The position numbers and the translations under genes are program-made. DNA of 64,000 nt from NCBI RefSeq assembly GCF_004354045.1, contig NZ_SMRT01000013.1, positions 1 to 64,000 on the forward strand, given 5' to 3'. This DNA comes from Paenibacillus piri. GTDB taxonomy: Bacteria; Bacillota; Bacilli; Paenibacillales; NBRC-103111. A model generated the notes under the pieces. The model worked only from the letters and a program-made list of their open reading frames with translations, was not told where the DNA came from and ran no database searches. Positions 9,252 to 18,211 of this stretch are shown piece after piece (the first letter of the stretch is position 1; every line of letters starts with the position of its first letter).

Positions 9252-9348
9252 ACCCTTTAATAATACTCTTTTTTTATTAGTAATAGTAGTAGGGGCGGTG
9301 GATATGTGGATATGTGGACGAAAGCTACAAAACGAAAGCCTATCCACA
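9252..9348. other. oriC unwinding region in the dnaA-dnaN gap
   Basis: From the dnaA side towards dnaN the order is: DnaA boxes (CTATCCACA at 9340-9348, TGTGGATAT at 9305-9313 and a weaker TGTGGACGA at 9313-9321), a GC block GGGCGG (9293-9298), then five DnaA-trio units TAG-TAA-TAG-TAG-TAG (9278-9292), then an AT-rich run (9252-9277). This is the arrangement of the bacterial basal unwinding system described for Bacillus subtilis. The AT-rich part is the likely first melting site. Confidence 0.85.
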
Positions 9349-9390
9349 TGTTAACAGTTTGTGCATAGGCTTAAAGTTATTCAGATTGAC

Positions 9391-10752
9391 TTACATCGTA
9401 ATATGCTTTACTTTTTCCATCAAGTTTTGAATGATTTTGTACAGCTCCTGATCCTGCTTCAGCGCGGTTGAAATTTTCTCATGAGCGTGAATTACCGTCG
9501 TATGGTCGCGGCCGCCGAATGCTTCGCCAATTTTGGGAAGCGAGAAGTCGGTCATTTCACGGGCGATATACATCGCGATTTGGCGCGGATAAGCGACCAT
9601 TTTGGTACGTTTGCGTGCTTTAAAGTCTTCCAGCTTCAAGCCGTAAAACTCGCCGACCTTTTGCTGGATGTCCTGGATCGTGATGACCTTCGGACGGCTG
9701 CTCGGGATAATGTCTTTCAATGCCTCTGCAGCCAGGTGCGACGTGATATCCTGATTGACCAGCGAGGAATAGGCGACAACGCGAATGAGAGCCCCTTCCA
9801 ATTCACGAATGTTCGTATCGATCTGATTGGCTATGTAAACCATGGCTTCATTCGGCACTTCGAGGTTCTCGGCCTTTGCCTTCTTGCGCAAAATCGCAAT
9901 CCGGGTTTCGAGATCCGGCGGCTGAATATCGGTGATCAGGCCCCATTCAAAGCGGGAGCGCAGACGTTCCTCCAAGGTAGGAATCTCTTTGGGCGGCCGA
10001 TCGCTTGAAATAATGATTTGCTTGCGTTCTTCATGCAACGCGTTGAACGTATGGAAAAATTCTTCCTGCGTCTGTTCTTTTCCGGCCAAAAATTGAATAT
10101 CGTCAATAAGCAGCACGTCGATGTTGCGGTACTTGTTGCGAAAGCTTTCGCCGCGGTTGTCGCGGATGGCGTTAATAAACTCGTTGGTGAATTTCTCCGA
10201 CGAAATGTACAGCACTCTGGCGCTCGGATTATGCTCCAGCACATAATGGCCGATGGCGTGCATCAAATGCGTTTTGCCAAGTCCTACGCCTCCGTATAAA
10301 AACAGCGGATTGTACGCTTTCGCCGGCGCTTCCGCCACGGCAAGCGAAGCGGCATGGGCAAACCGGTTCCCGGAACCGATGACAAACGTATCAAATGTGT
10401 ATTTGGAGTTCATCATATGACTGTACGTTTCTTCGGGAACGACGGGCGGAGCCTTCACAGGATTCGGGGGGGCAGAGGATGCGACCGCAGTCTTGTCTTC
10501 ATCCGATTCGATCACAAACTTGACTTCGGCCGGCTTCCCCGTATAGTCGAGGATCGTATCCATGATCAGCTTCGTATAGCGGTTTTCCAGCCATTCGCGG
10601 GCAAAGTTGTTGGGAGCGCAGATGACGACCTTGGCGTCATTGAATATAACGGCCCTTGTGGATGTAAACCAGGTTTCGTAGCTCGGTTTACTCAGCCTTG
10701 TTTGAATAATGGAAAGAACTTGCTGCCACTGCTCGTTAGGATGGCTCTCCAC
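9391..10752 (-). CDS. dnaA: Chromosomal replication initiator DnaA
   Basis: 453 residues from a GTG start (VESHPNEQWQQVL), preceded by AAAGGAGTGAATACATT; the frame is open 15 codons further but without a ribosome site. Domain I covers about residues 1-80. The AAA+ domain has Walker A GGVGLGKTHLMHAIG and Walker B LLIDDIQFLAGKE. Domain IV carries the DNA-binding helix signature FGGRDHTTVIHAHEKI. DnaA binds the boxes on both flanks of its gene and starts replication. A linker with Ser/Ala/Pro (VASSAPPNPVKAPPVV) separates domains I and III. Confidence 0.98.
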   Translation of the reverse strand: MESHPNEQWQQVLSIIQTRLSKPSYETWFTSTRAVIFNDAKVVICAPNNFAREWLENRYTKLIMDTILDYTGKPAEVKFVIESDEDKTAVASSAPPNPVKAPPVVPEETYSHMMNSKYTFDTFVIGSGNRFAHAASLAVAEAPAKAYNPLFLYGGVGLGKTHLMHAIGHYVLEHNPSARVLYISSEKFTNEFINAIRDNRGESFRNKYRNIDVLLIDDIQFLAGKEQTQEEFFHTFNALHEERKQIIISSDRPPKEIPTLEERLRSRFEWGLITDIQPPDLETRIAILRKKAKAENLEVPNEAMVYIANQIDTNIRELEGALIRVVAYSSLVNQDITSHLAAEALKDIIPSSRPKVITIQDIQQKVGEFYGLKLEDFKARKRTKMVAYPRQIAMYIAREMTDFSLPKIGEAFGGRDHTTVIHAHEKISTALKQDQELYKIIQNLMEKVKHITM

Positions 10753-10832
10753 AATGTATTCACTCCTTTGAAAAATAAGCAATGTGGCGTAAGCCATTGA
10801 AAATGTTGAAATAAAGCGGGTGTTGTCGGATT

Positions 10833-11117
10833 ATATCCACAATATTAAGATATGGACGGGAAATGTTATTCGACTGGGGGTGTAAATTGTTCACAAAGAT
10901 ATCCACAGCCTGTTGATAATATTGTGGACGAATTGACTCTATCCACAGGATGAGCATAACTATGATATCAAAATATATGCGGATAATCAATGGAATGTTA
11001 GCATTTATCCACATGCTCTACAAATAGTGGGTGACGGTTATACACAGCACAAGATATTGTTAATATTTTGTTATTATTTCGACAAAAACCTAGTTTTTCG
11101 ACGATTTTTTATACACA
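10833..11117. other. oriC DnaA-box cluster upstream of dnaA
   Basis: This is the gap between dnaA and rpmH. Perfect TTATNCACA boxes lie at 11005-11013 (TTATCCACA), 11038-11046 and 11109-11117 (both TTATACACA). One-mismatch boxes lie at 10833-10841, 10887-10895, 10899-10907 and 10939-10947. All point the same way on the plus strand. The AT-rich run around 11050-11160 has no gene. Together with the dnaA-dnaN region this forms a bipartite origin. Confidence 0.85.
10962..10990 (-). promoter_or_regulatory. Candidate dnaA promoter
   Basis: On the minus strand TTGATT, 17 nt, TATCAT: four of six and five of six matches to sigma-A hexamers at ideal spacing, about 210 nt upstream of the dnaA start. 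DnaA boxes sit on both sides (10939 and 11005), which would allow autoregulation. Confidence 0.55.
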
Positions 11118-11189
11118 GGTGCATAGATTTACCAATTTCGACAAACATTTTTTTCACTTTATAAAGAAAATTTAGTCAAGGGTGGAAAG

Positions 11190-11218
11190 TTGACTTTTGG
11201 ACTGGAAGGTGGTTTAAT
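11190..11218 (+). promoter_or_regulatory. rpmH promoter
   Basis: TTGACT, 17 nt, TTTAAT: five of six at both hexamers, 50 nt upstream of the rpmH start codon. Confidence 0.65.
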
Positions 11219-11268
11219 GTTAAGAGGTATTTTTGGGAATGGATTTTCCTCAAGGAGGTGCAATATAG

Positions 11269-11403
11269 ATGGGTCCTACGTTTAAACCGAACGTTAGAAA
11301 GCGTAAAAAAGTACACGGCTTCCGTAAAAGAATGAGTTCGAAGAACGGCCGCAAAGTACTTGCTGCTCGTCGTCAAAAAGGAAGAAAAGTATTGAGCGCT
11401 TAA
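11269..11403 (+). CDS. rpmH: 50S ribosomal protein L34
   Basis: A 44-residue, very basic protein (MGPTFKPNVRKRKKVHGFRK..., ending KGRKVLSA), the normal length and sequence of L34. It is preceded by an excellent ribosome site, CAAGGAGGTG, 8 nt before ATG. It is the first gene of the rightward arm and lies next to the origin as in most bacteria. A terminator directly follows, so part of the transcripts stop before rnpA. Confidence 0.97.
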   Translation: MGPTFKPNVRKRKKVHGFRKRMSSKNGRKVLAARRQKGRKVLSA

Positions 11404-11407
11404 TACA

Positions 11408-11435
11408 AGAGGCCACTAACAAGGTGGTCTTTTTT
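11408..11435 (+). terminator. Terminator after rpmH
   Basis: Stem AGGCCAC / GTGGTCT (one G-U pair), 7-nt loop, then TTTTT, 6 nt past the rpmH stop. Confidence 0.75.
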
Positions 11436-11531
11436 GTTGTATAGAAAGTATAGTTTTTATACTTTGCCTTGCACAACCTTGACAAACGCGCTCGTCCTTT
11501 AAGGACGGCGGAGCCGTTTATTCTGGGTTGT
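11436..11531 (+). repeat. Dispersed intergenic repeat, family 1, copy 2
   Basis: It starts GTTGTATAGAAAGTATAG, then GCACAACCTTGACAAACGCG, then CTCGTCCTTTAAGGACGGCG, ending near TTCTGGGTTGTA. It lies between rpmH and rnpA and is one of the best preserved copies. Two internal inverted repeats are visible: AAGTATAG/TATACTT and CGTCCTTTAAGGACG. Confidence 0.85.
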
Positions 11532-11650
11532 ATACGGAATCAGCCGCGCCCAAGACGCGGTACGAATGCGAACGGGGTTTTAAAAAGCTGTTTTTTGAGC
11601 ACGATAGTAATGTTTTGCCTTTATGGAACGGGATATGGAGAGAGTGGCTT

Positions 11651-11992
11651 GTGGAAAAGAAAAACCGATTGACGAAAAGAGAATATTTCGACAAAGTATA
11701 CCGCGGGGGCAGATCGGTGGCGAACCACCAGTTTGTTCTATATTTTTATGCGCGTCGGCAGCCCGGGTTCCGGTTGGGAATCTCGGTCAGCAAAAAGCTC
11801 GGAAACGCGGTAGTGCGCAACCGGATCCGGCGCATGATTAAGGAAATTATCCGGCTGAACGCTGAACGTTTGCCGGGCGGATACGATCTGATTCTGATCG
11901 GGCGCAAGCCGGTTGTCGGAATGGCCTATGCCGATATGGAAAAAAGCATTTTTCACGTATTGAAGAGGGCTTCTCTTTTGGATCGAAAATAA
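11651..11992 (+). CDS. rnpA: Ribonuclease P protein component
   Basis: About 113 residues from a GTG start (VEKKNRLTKREYFDKVYR). The frame is open 41 codons further upstream, but that part is repeat-derived and unlike the family; GGAGAG stands 10 nt before the GTG. The RnpA signature is present as SKKLGNAVVRNRIRRMIKE, the basic helix that binds the RNase P RNA. It assists 5' maturation of tRNAs. It lies upstream of yidC and khpB in the conserved order. Confidence 0.95.
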   Translation: MEKKNRLTKREYFDKVYRGGRSVANHQFVLYFYARRQPGFRLGISVSKKLGNAVVRNRIRRMIKEIIRLNAERLPGGYDLILIGRKPVVGMAYADMEKSIFHVLKRASLLDRK

Positions 11993-12067
11993 GCGGTTCC
12001 ATTTCTTTTTTTGTACAAGATATGGTATAGTTTATTATTGGAAAAGATAAATTAGGAGGATTTCATT

Positions 12068-12799
12068 TTGACCCGTCGACTAGCTAAATATTTGCCGCTT
12101 CTGTTCACTTTTCTACTGCTTGCGGGATGTACCCCGGCTACATCCAAGATCGATCCTAACAACGGGGTATGGGACAAGTATTTTGTTGGTCCTTTGGCTG
12201 ATGTTCTCGACTGGTTCGCAGATTTGCTTTGGGGACAATACGGTTTGTCCATCCTGGTCGTTACGCTGATCATTCGTTTTATCATCTTGCCTTTGACTTT
12301 AAAGCAGTATAAGAGTTCCAAGCGGATGCAGGAGCTTCAGCCGGAAATCAAGAAGCTGAAAGATAAATATAAGGACGACCCGAAAAAGCAGCAAGAGGAA
12401 ACGATGAAACTGTTCCAGTCGAACGGCGTCAATCCGTTGGCCGGTTGTTTTCCATTGATCGTGCAGATGCCGATTCTGATAGCATTGTATAACGCGATTA
12501 TGCGCAATCATAACATTGCGGAGCATTCCTTCCTATGGATGCAGCTCGGTACGAAGGACCCATATTATATTTTACCGCTGCTGGCCGCATTAACAACGTA
12601 TTTCCAGCAAAAGATGATGTCGTCGCAAATGGCGCCGCAAATGAGAAATCTGATGTTTATTTTCCCGGTATTGATCTTTGTCATGGCGATGAACTTTGCT
12701 TCGGCGCTTCCGCTTTACTGGGTGTATAGTAACCTCTTCACAATTGTGCAGTCTTATTTTATATATGGACCTCAAAATAAGGGTGGCCTGTCTAAATGA
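12068..12799 (+). CDS. yidC: Membrane protein insertase YidC/SpoIIIJ
   Basis: 243 residues from a TTG start 7 nt after TTAGGAGGATT. The N-terminus is a lipoprotein signal with lipobox LLAGC (Cys21). Five hydrophobic segments follow, with the family blocks YGLSILVVTLIIRF, QPEIKKLKDKY, FQSNGVNPLAGCFP and ALPLYWVYSNLFTI. It inserts proteins into the cytoplasmic membrane alone or with SecYEG. In Bacillus the paralogue SpoIIIJ is needed in the forespore; from one copy I cannot tell which role dominates. It overlaps khpB by 4 nt. Confidence 0.96.
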   Translation: MTRRLAKYLPLLFTFLLLAGCTPATSKIDPNNGVWDKYFVGPLADVLDWFADLLWGQYGLSILVVTLIIRFIILPLTLKQYKSSKRMQELQPEIKKLKDKYKDDPKKQQEETMKLFQSNGVNPLAGCFPLIVQMPILIALYNAIMRNHNIAEHSFLWMQLGTKDPYYILPLLAALTTYFQQKMMSSQMAPQMRNLMFIFPVLIFVMAMNFASALPLYWVYSNLFTIVQSYFIYGPQNKGGLSK

Positions 12800-13413
12800 A
12801 AAAAATTGTGGTTACGGGTAAAACGATCGAAGAGGCCGTGAAAAACGGTCTGCTTCATTGGGATACCACGGAGGATCGGGTTAAAATTCAAGTGCTCGAA
12901 CAGCCCTCGCGAGGGTTGTTCGGTCTTATCGGTTCTAAGGATGCAAAAGTTGAGCTGGAGCTGTTGCCTGATGCTGTTGAAGAAGCCATTTATTTTTTAC
13001 AGGACGTTTTTCGCACCATGAGCTTGGAAGTACGGATTGAGAAGAAATCGGAAAAAGACGGTCAGGAGCTGCATTTGTTCGGCTCGGAGCTGGGCATGCT
13101 GATCGGCCGGAGAGGGCAAACTTTGGATGCGCTTCAATATTTGGTCAATATTGTTGCCAACCGTTACTCCAGCTCGCATGTCCGGATAGTGCTGGATGCC
13201 GAGCATTTCCGCGACCGCCGCAAAAAAACATTGGAAGATTTGGCTTCGCGGCTGGCGGAACGGGTCATCCGGACGAAGAAGGAAGTCGTCTTGGAGCCGA
13301 TGTCGCCGCAGGAGCGCAAGGTGATTCATGCCAAGCTCCAGGAGCATCCGACGGTACGGACGTTCAGCAGGGGCGAGGAGCCGAATCGGAGAATTGTTAT
13401 TGTGAACAGATAA
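12796..13413 (+). CDS. khpB: RNA-binding protein KhpB (Jag/EloR)
   Basis: 205 residues, ATG overlapping the yidC stop (ATGA). Three domains: an N-terminal Jag domain (residues about 1-50, with EQPSRGLFGLIGSKDAKVEL), a KH domain with the GMLIGRRGQTLDAL loop around residues 95-115, and a C-terminal R3H domain (PQERKVIHAKLQEHPTVRTF). It binds RNA and is tied to cell elongation and shape in other Firmicutes. Translational coupling to yidC is clear. Confidence 0.95.
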   Translation: MKKIVVTGKTIEEAVKNGLLHWDTTEDRVKIQVLEQPSRGLFGLIGSKDAKVELELLPDAVEEAIYFLQDVFRTMSLEVRIEKKSEKDGQELHLFGSELGMLIGRRGQTLDALQYLVNIVANRYSSSHVRIVLDAEHFRDRRKKTLEDLASRLAERVIRTKKEVVLEPMSPQERKVIHAKLQEHPTVRTFSRGEEPNRRIVIVNR

Positions 13414-13422
13414 ACTTTTGGG

Positions 13423-13459
13423 TGCAATGATGTCATTGTTATGACTCATTGCATTTTTT
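13423..13459 (+). terminator. Terminator after khpB
   Basis: Stem TGCAATGA / TCATTGCA continued by GTCAT / ATGAC with a TGTT loop and one bulged T, followed by TTTTTT. Confidence 0.85.
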
Positions 13460-13466
13460 CAATTAA

Positions 13467-13628
13467 TATACTCGTCCTTTTGAAGGATGGGAGTGCCGGT
13501 TGTCTTTAGTGATAACAGGCGATTTTTTAGTTGAATAGAAAGTATAAGTTTGTATACATTGCTATGCACAAACTTGACAAACGCGCCTGCCCAATAAGGA
13601 CGGCGGAGCGGTTTATCCTTGGTTGAAT
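13467..13628 (+). repeat. Dispersed intergenic repeat, family 1, copy 3 with a partial neighbour
   Basis: The full copy is 13531-13628: TTGAATAGAAAGTATAAGTT, then GCACAAACTTGACAAACGCG and GGACGGCGGAGCGGTTTATC. Just before it, 13467-13525 looks like the degenerate 3' half of another copy (CTCGTCCTTTTGAAGGATGG). Together with the khpB terminator they fill the 317-bp gap before mnmE. Confidence 0.75.
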
Positions 13629-13730
13629 AGAATTTATAATTTCGGGGCTCCCCGCAAAGTATCTGAATCAGCTTCGAAGCAAGGCCCCGCTTTGTGGGCA
13701 TATGTTAGCATAGAAATTGAGGTGCAATGC

Positions 13731-15107
13731 ATGATAAACGACACGATAGCAGCGATTTCAACGCCCGTGGGCGAGGGAGGAATTGCTGTTATTCGCATAA
13801 GCGGAGACGATGCGGTCCAGGCGGCCGATCGCGTTTTTTTCGGTAAAATCAAGCTGGCCGAAGCGGCGACGCATACCGTCCATTACGGTTTTGTCAAAGA
13901 TCCGCAAACGCAGATTCGCGTGGATGAAGTATTGGCAACGGTGATGAGGGCGCCGCGCTCTTTTACAATGGAAGATGTGGTAGAGATCAGCTGTCACGGC
14001 GGGTTCATCTCGGTGAAGAAGGTGCTCGATCTGCTGCTGGAGCACGGGGTCAGACTGGCGGAGCCGGGGGAATTTACGAAACGGGCGTTTCTTAACGGTC
14101 GTATCGACTTGTCGCAGGCGGAAGCGGTGATCGATTTGATCCGGGCGAAGTCGGATCGGGCTTATCAGGTGGCCATGATGCAGTCGGAAGGCAGCCTGTC
14201 CAAACAGATCAAGGCGCTGCGTCACGATCTCGTAGAGCTGATGGCGCATATCGAGGTCAATATCGATTATCCGGAGCATGATGTCGAGGAAATGACGAAT
14301 GCTTATATTAAAACGAAATGCTCGGCGGCGATGGAGCGAATCGAGCAATTATTGAACACGGCGCGGCAGGGGAAAATATTGCGCGAAGGGATCGTTACGG
14401 CGATTATCGGCAAGCCCAACGTCGGCAAGTCTTCGCTGTTGAACACGTTGGCACAGGAAAATCGCGCGATTGTGACGGATATCCCGGGGACGACGCGGGA
14501 TGTGATCGAGGAATATGTGAATGTGAACGGAATTCCGCTGAAGCTGCTTGATACCGCCGGCATCCGCGAAACGTCAGATTTGGTGGAGCAGATCGGCGTG
14601 GAGAAATCGAAAAATGCTTTGGCCGAAGCGGATTTGATTTTGCTCGTGTTCAATGGAGCCGATTCGCTTACGCCGGATGAGCAGACCATGATCGAACAGC
14701 TAAAAGATCGTCAAACGATCGTGATCGTGAATAAGCTGGATTTGGAGCAGCGCATCGAGAAGGAGAAGCTGCAGGCGTATTTCCCTGCGGAACGCATTGT
14801 CTTCATGTCGCTGCTGGAGCAGCAGGGGATTACGGACTTGGAAAAAGCTATCGCTAGCATTTTTTTCAGCGGTCATGTAGAATCAAGTGACCTGACTTAT
14901 GTGAGCAACGTGCGCCATATCGCTTTATTGAAAAAATCGAAGCAGTCGCTGGAAGAAGCTTATTTGGCGACGGAGCAGTTTGTTCCTATAGATATGGTGC
15001 AGATCGATATTCGCAACGCCTGGGAGCATCTGGGCGAAATTATCGGGGATTCGGTTGGCGATTCGTTGATTGATCAAATTTTTTCCCAATTTTGTTTGGG
15101 TAAATGA
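13731..15107 (+). CDS. mnmE: tRNA modification GTPase MnmE
   Basis: 458 residues from MINDTIAAISTPVGEGG. The frame opens 36 codons earlier inside repeat sequence, so the later ATG after TTGAGGTGCAATGC is preferred. The N-terminal folate-binding domain is followed by a helical domain with an inserted G domain: G1 GKPNVGKSSLLN, G3 DTAGIRET, G4 NKLD. The C-terminus ends in the essential CLGK motif. With MnmG it installs the carboxymethylaminomethyl group on U34 of certain tRNAs. Confidence 0.97.
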   Translation: MINDTIAAISTPVGEGGIAVIRISGDDAVQAADRVFFGKIKLAEAATHTVHYGFVKDPQTQIRVDEVLATVMRAPRSFTMEDVVEISCHGGFISVKKVLDLLLEHGVRLAEPGEFTKRAFLNGRIDLSQAEAVIDLIRAKSDRAYQVAMMQSEGSLSKQIKALRHDLVELMAHIEVNIDYPEHDVEEMTNAYIKTKCSAAMERIEQLLNTARQGKILREGIVTAIIGKPNVGKSSLLNTLAQENRAIVTDIPGTTRDVIEEYVNVNGIPLKLLDTAGIRETSDLVEQIGVEKSKNALAEADLILLVFNGADSLTPDEQTMIEQLKDRQTIVIVNKLDLEQRIEKEKLQAYFPAERIVFMSLLEQQGITDLEKAIASIFFSGHVESSDLTYVSNVRHIALLKKSKQSLEEAYLATEQFVPIDMVQIDIRNAWEHLGEIIGDSVGDSLIDQIFSQFCLGK

Positions 15108-15117
15108 TATAGGCTTT

Positions 15118-15211
15118 CAAGAATAAACGGCTTCGCCGTCCTTCAGGAACGAGCGCGTTTGTCAGGGTTGAGCGAAGCTAAGTATAAAATCTTATACTTT
15201 ATATTCAACTA
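15118..15211 (-). repeat. Dispersed intergenic repeat, family 1, copy 4
   Basis: Opposite orientation to its neighbours: on the minus strand it reads TTGAATATAAAGTATAAG, then TTATACTTAGCTTCGC, CAAACGCGCTCG and GGACGGCGAAGCCG. It occupies nearly the whole mnmE-mnmG gap. Confidence 0.8.
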
Positions 15212-15252
15212 AGTAAGCTTTGCTTAAGCAAAGCTCTAAGGAGGTTGTTACG

Positions 15253-17142
15253 ATGAGTTATATGGCAGGACATTACGATGTCATTGTCGTCGGCGCGGGC
15301 CATGCCGGCTGTGAATCGGCGCTGGCCGCTGCACGTATGGGCTGCGAAACGCTGATGATTACTATCAATTTGGATATGGTTGCATTTATGCCATGCAATC
15401 CGTCGATCGGCGGTCCGGCGAAGGGCCATGTTGTTCGCGAGATCGATGCGCTCGGCGGCGAGATGGGGAAAAATATCGATAAAACGTATATTCAGATGCG
15501 GATGCTGAACACCGGCAAAGGACCTGCGGTTCACGCGCTGCGGGCGCAGGCCGACAAGTTTCTGTACCAGCACATGATGAAGCAAACGATGGAAAAAGAA
15601 CCGAAGCTTACGCTTCGTCAAGGGCTTGTGGAAGAGCTGATCGTTGAAGACGGCACGATCAAAGGCGTGATCACGAAAACCGGCGCCCAATATTTTGCCA
15701 AAGCGGTTGTGGTTACGACCGGCACGTATTTGCGCGGCAAAATCATTATGGGCGAACTGATGTACGAAAGCGGTCCTAACAATCAGCAGCCGGCTGTCAA
15801 ATTATCACAGTCGCTGCGCGATGTCGGCCTTGAATTGGTCCGCTTTAAAACGGGAACGCCGCCGCGCGTTCATAAAGATACGATTGATTTCAGCAAGACG
15901 GTTATTCAACCGGGAGATGAAAAGCCGAAGTTTTTCTCTTACGAAACGACGGAGGAAGTGCCTGATCAGCTGCCGTGCTGGTTAACTTACACATCCGAGC
16001 AGACCCATCAAATTATTAACGACAATTTGCACCGCGCTCCGATGTTTTCGGGAGCTATCGAGGGAACCGGTCCGCGTTATTGTCCGTCCATCGAAGATAA
16101 AATTGTCCGTTTTAGCGATAAGCCGAAGCATCAAATCTTTTTGGAGCCGGAAGGCCGCCATACATCGGAATATTATGTTCAAGGGCTCTCGACCAGTATG
16201 CCGGAGGATGTGCAGCTGAGCATTTTACGTTCTGTTCCGGGCTTGGAAAACGTGGAAATGATGCGTACCGGCTATGCGATCGAATACGATGCGGTGGTGC
16301 CGACACAGCTTAAGCCGTCTTTGGAAACGAAGGTGGTGGACGGCCTGTTCACTGCAGGTCAAATTAACGGTACATCCGGCTATGAGGAAGCTGCCGGTCA
16401 AGGCATTATGGCCGGCATTAATGCAGCCCGAAAGGTGCTCGGCAAAGAGCCGGTCGTACTGGACCGGTCCGAGGGTTACATTGGCGTCCTGATCGATGAC
16501 CTGGTCACCAAAGGGACGAATGAGCCATATCGCTTGCTCACTTCCCGCGCCGAATACCGGCTGCTGTTAAGACATGACAATGCCGATCTTCGCTTGACGC
16601 CTATCGGCTACGAAATCGGATTGATTAAAGAAGAGCGGTTCCAACGCTTTACGGAGAAATACCGGTTGGTTGACGAGGAAATCGAACGGTTGAAAACAAC
16701 GAAAGTGAAACCGACTGACGCTCAGGAGATGCTTGCTTCATTAGGCAGCGCCGAAATCAGCAACTCGGTTGATTTGCTTTCGCTGTTGCGCCGTCCGGAA
16801 GTCACTTATGAGCATATATATGCGATCTCGCCGGCGCCTTACGAGCTCTCCGAGGAAATGAAGGAGCAGATCGAGATTCAAGTCAAATATTCCGGCTATA
16901 TCGAGAAGCAGTTGGCACAGGTGGAGCGTCTGCGTAAAATGGAGAAAAAGAAAATTCCGGACGATATCATCTACGAGCATATTCACGGCATCGCTATGGA
17001 AGCCAAACAGAAGCTGGCAAAAATACGTCCGATTTCGATCGGGCAAGCTTCCCGCATTTCCGGTGTAACGCCTGCGGATATTTCGATACTGCTCGTTCAC
17101 CTGGAACATTACAACAAAGTTCTCGCGGCCAGAGGTTCTTAA
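15253..17142 (+). CDS. mnmG: tRNA uridine-5-carboxymethylaminomethyl synthesis enzyme MnmG
   Basis: 629 residues from MSYMAGHYDVIVVGAGHAG, 6 nt after AAGGAGGTTG; an ATG-like start 11 codons upstream has no ribosome site. The FAD-binding Rossmann motif is VVGAGHAGCESALAA. Family signatures are CNPSIGGPAKGHVVREID and GTYLRGKIIMGE. The C-terminal helical domain binds MnmE. It is the FAD-dependent partner in U34 modification. It overlaps rsmG by 1 nt (TAATG). Confidence 0.97.
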   Translation: MSYMAGHYDVIVVGAGHAGCESALAAARMGCETLMITINLDMVAFMPCNPSIGGPAKGHVVREIDALGGEMGKNIDKTYIQMRMLNTGKGPAVHALRAQADKFLYQHMMKQTMEKEPKLTLRQGLVEELIVEDGTIKGVITKTGAQYFAKAVVVTTGTYLRGKIIMGELMYESGPNNQQPAVKLSQSLRDVGLELVRFKTGTPPRVHKDTIDFSKTVIQPGDEKPKFFSYETTEEVPDQLPCWLTYTSEQTHQIINDNLHRAPMFSGAIEGTGPRYCPSIEDKIVRFSDKPKHQIFLEPEGRHTSEYYVQGLSTSMPEDVQLSILRSVPGLENVEMMRTGYAIEYDAVVPTQLKPSLETKVVDGLFTAGQINGTSGYEEAAGQGIMAGINAARKVLGKEPVVLDRSEGYIGVLIDDLVTKGTNEPYRLLTSRAEYRLLLRHDNADLRLTPIGYEIGLIKEERFQRFTEKYRLVDEEIERLKTTKVKPTDAQEMLASLGSAEISNSVDLLSLLRRPEVTYEHIYAISPAPYELSEEMKEQIEIQVKYSGYIEKQLAQVERLRKMEKKKIPDDIIYEHIHGIAMEAKQKLAKIRPISIGQASRISGVTPADISILLVHLEHYNKVLAARGS

Positions 17143-17867
17143 TGGATGCCATACAAATACAATTTGCCGATCAACTAAAACGGTATCGGATCGAACTGAC
17201 AGAACGGCAGCTCCAACAGTATGAGATATATTACAAAGAGCTGGTTGTCTGGAACGAGAAGATGAATTTGACCGGAATTACGGAAAGAGAGCAAGTCTAC
17301 ATGAAGCATTTTTATGACTCGCTCTCCGTTTCTTTTTTTATTCCGATGCATGAGAAGAATAGCATTGCCGACATTGGTTCGGGCGCGGGTTTTCCCAGTA
17401 TTCCGCTTAAAATTGCATTTCCGCAGCTGCAAGTAACAATAGTGGACTCCTTAAACAAGCGGATTCAGTTTTTGAGTTATTTATCGTCCGCCTTAGGACT
17501 GACCGATGTCGCTTGTATTCATGGCAGGGCGGAAGACATTGCACGTATACCGCAGCATCGCGATCGTTACGAGGTTGTCACAGCGAGAGCTGTCGCCAAG
17601 CTTGCTGTACTTAACGAATTTTGCCTTCCTTTTGCGGCTGTTCGAGGTTGTTTTATTGCGATGAAAGGCAGTGACGTAAGCGAAGAACTAAATGAGGCCG
17701 GCTACAGTATGAAGGAATTGAAAGGCAAGCTTGTACATACGCATAAGTTTGAGCTGCCCGATGAGGAGCATTCTACCAGACATGTCATCATCATTGAAAA
17801 AACGGCGCAGACACCGAACAAATATCCTCGAAAGGCTGGAATTCCGCTTAAGCTGCCGCTTTTATAA
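17142..17867 (+). CDS. rsmG: 16S rRNA (guanine-527-N7) methyltransferase
   Basis: 241 residues, starting within the mnmG stop (TAATG), so translationally coupled. A Rossmann-type SAM fold is visible with ADIGSGAGFPSIPLKIAFP and an acidic VDSLNK at the end of beta-2; VTARAVAKLAVLNEFCLP is the family block before the C-terminus. It methylates G527 of 16S rRNA. Loss of this enzyme gives low-level streptomycin resistance in other bacteria. Its stop codon directly abuts a parS site. Confidence 0.96.
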   Translation: MDAIQIQFADQLKRYRIELTERQLQQYEIYYKELVVWNEKMNLTGITEREQVYMKHFYDSLSVSFFIPMHEKNSIADIGSGAGFPSIPLKIAFPQLQVTIVDSLNKRIQFLSYLSSALGLTDVACIHGRAEDIARIPQHRDRYEVVTARAVAKLAVLNEFCLPFAAVRGCFIAMKGSDVSEELNEAGYSMKELKGKLVHTHKFELPDEEHSTRHVIIIEKTAQTPNKYPRKAGIPLKLPLL

Positions 17868-17883
17868 TGTTTCACGTGGAACA
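17868..17883. promoter_or_regulatory. parS centromere site 1
   Basis: TGTTTCACGTGGAACA, the 16-bp palindromic ParB site with one base off the TGTTNCACGTGAAACA consensus. It begins at the base after the rsmG stop codon. Confidence 0.95.
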
Positions 17884-18004
17884 ATAGCAGGCATTTTTTA
17901 AAATATACGAATTCAGTGTTGTTTATCGAGGACTGTACAACCAGCATCAATTAACCGAATTTAAAATTCACTGAAAGAGCGTCATTCCGAGATTTTGCCA
18001 CTAG

Positions 18005-18041
18005 GTCGCTCGTCCGATGCTGGACGTCGGCGGCTTATTTT
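18005..18041 (+). repeat. Possible fragment of family 1 repeat in the rsmG-noc gap
   Basis: CGCTCGTCCGATGCTGGACG followed by TCGGCGGCTTATTTTC resembles the CGCTCGTCC...GGACGGCGG...TTTAT half of the repeat. The rest of the 330-bp gap (17884-18211) is AT-rich and non-coding. It probably holds the noc promoter; TATAGT at about 18151 would serve as a -10 hexamer. Confidence 0.35.
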
Positions 18042-18211
18042 CATCTGCCAACTCTATGAAAATTATTCATAGAAAACATGGGTGTTTTCATACAATAATT
18101 CACTTTTACGACAAGTTTCTAGCAGGATATCGTATGCTTTTGGAGAATTTATAGTAGAGGGTCGCAACAAGGCTTTTATTATTTATGGCACAAGATCGGG
18201 TGATAAAATTA

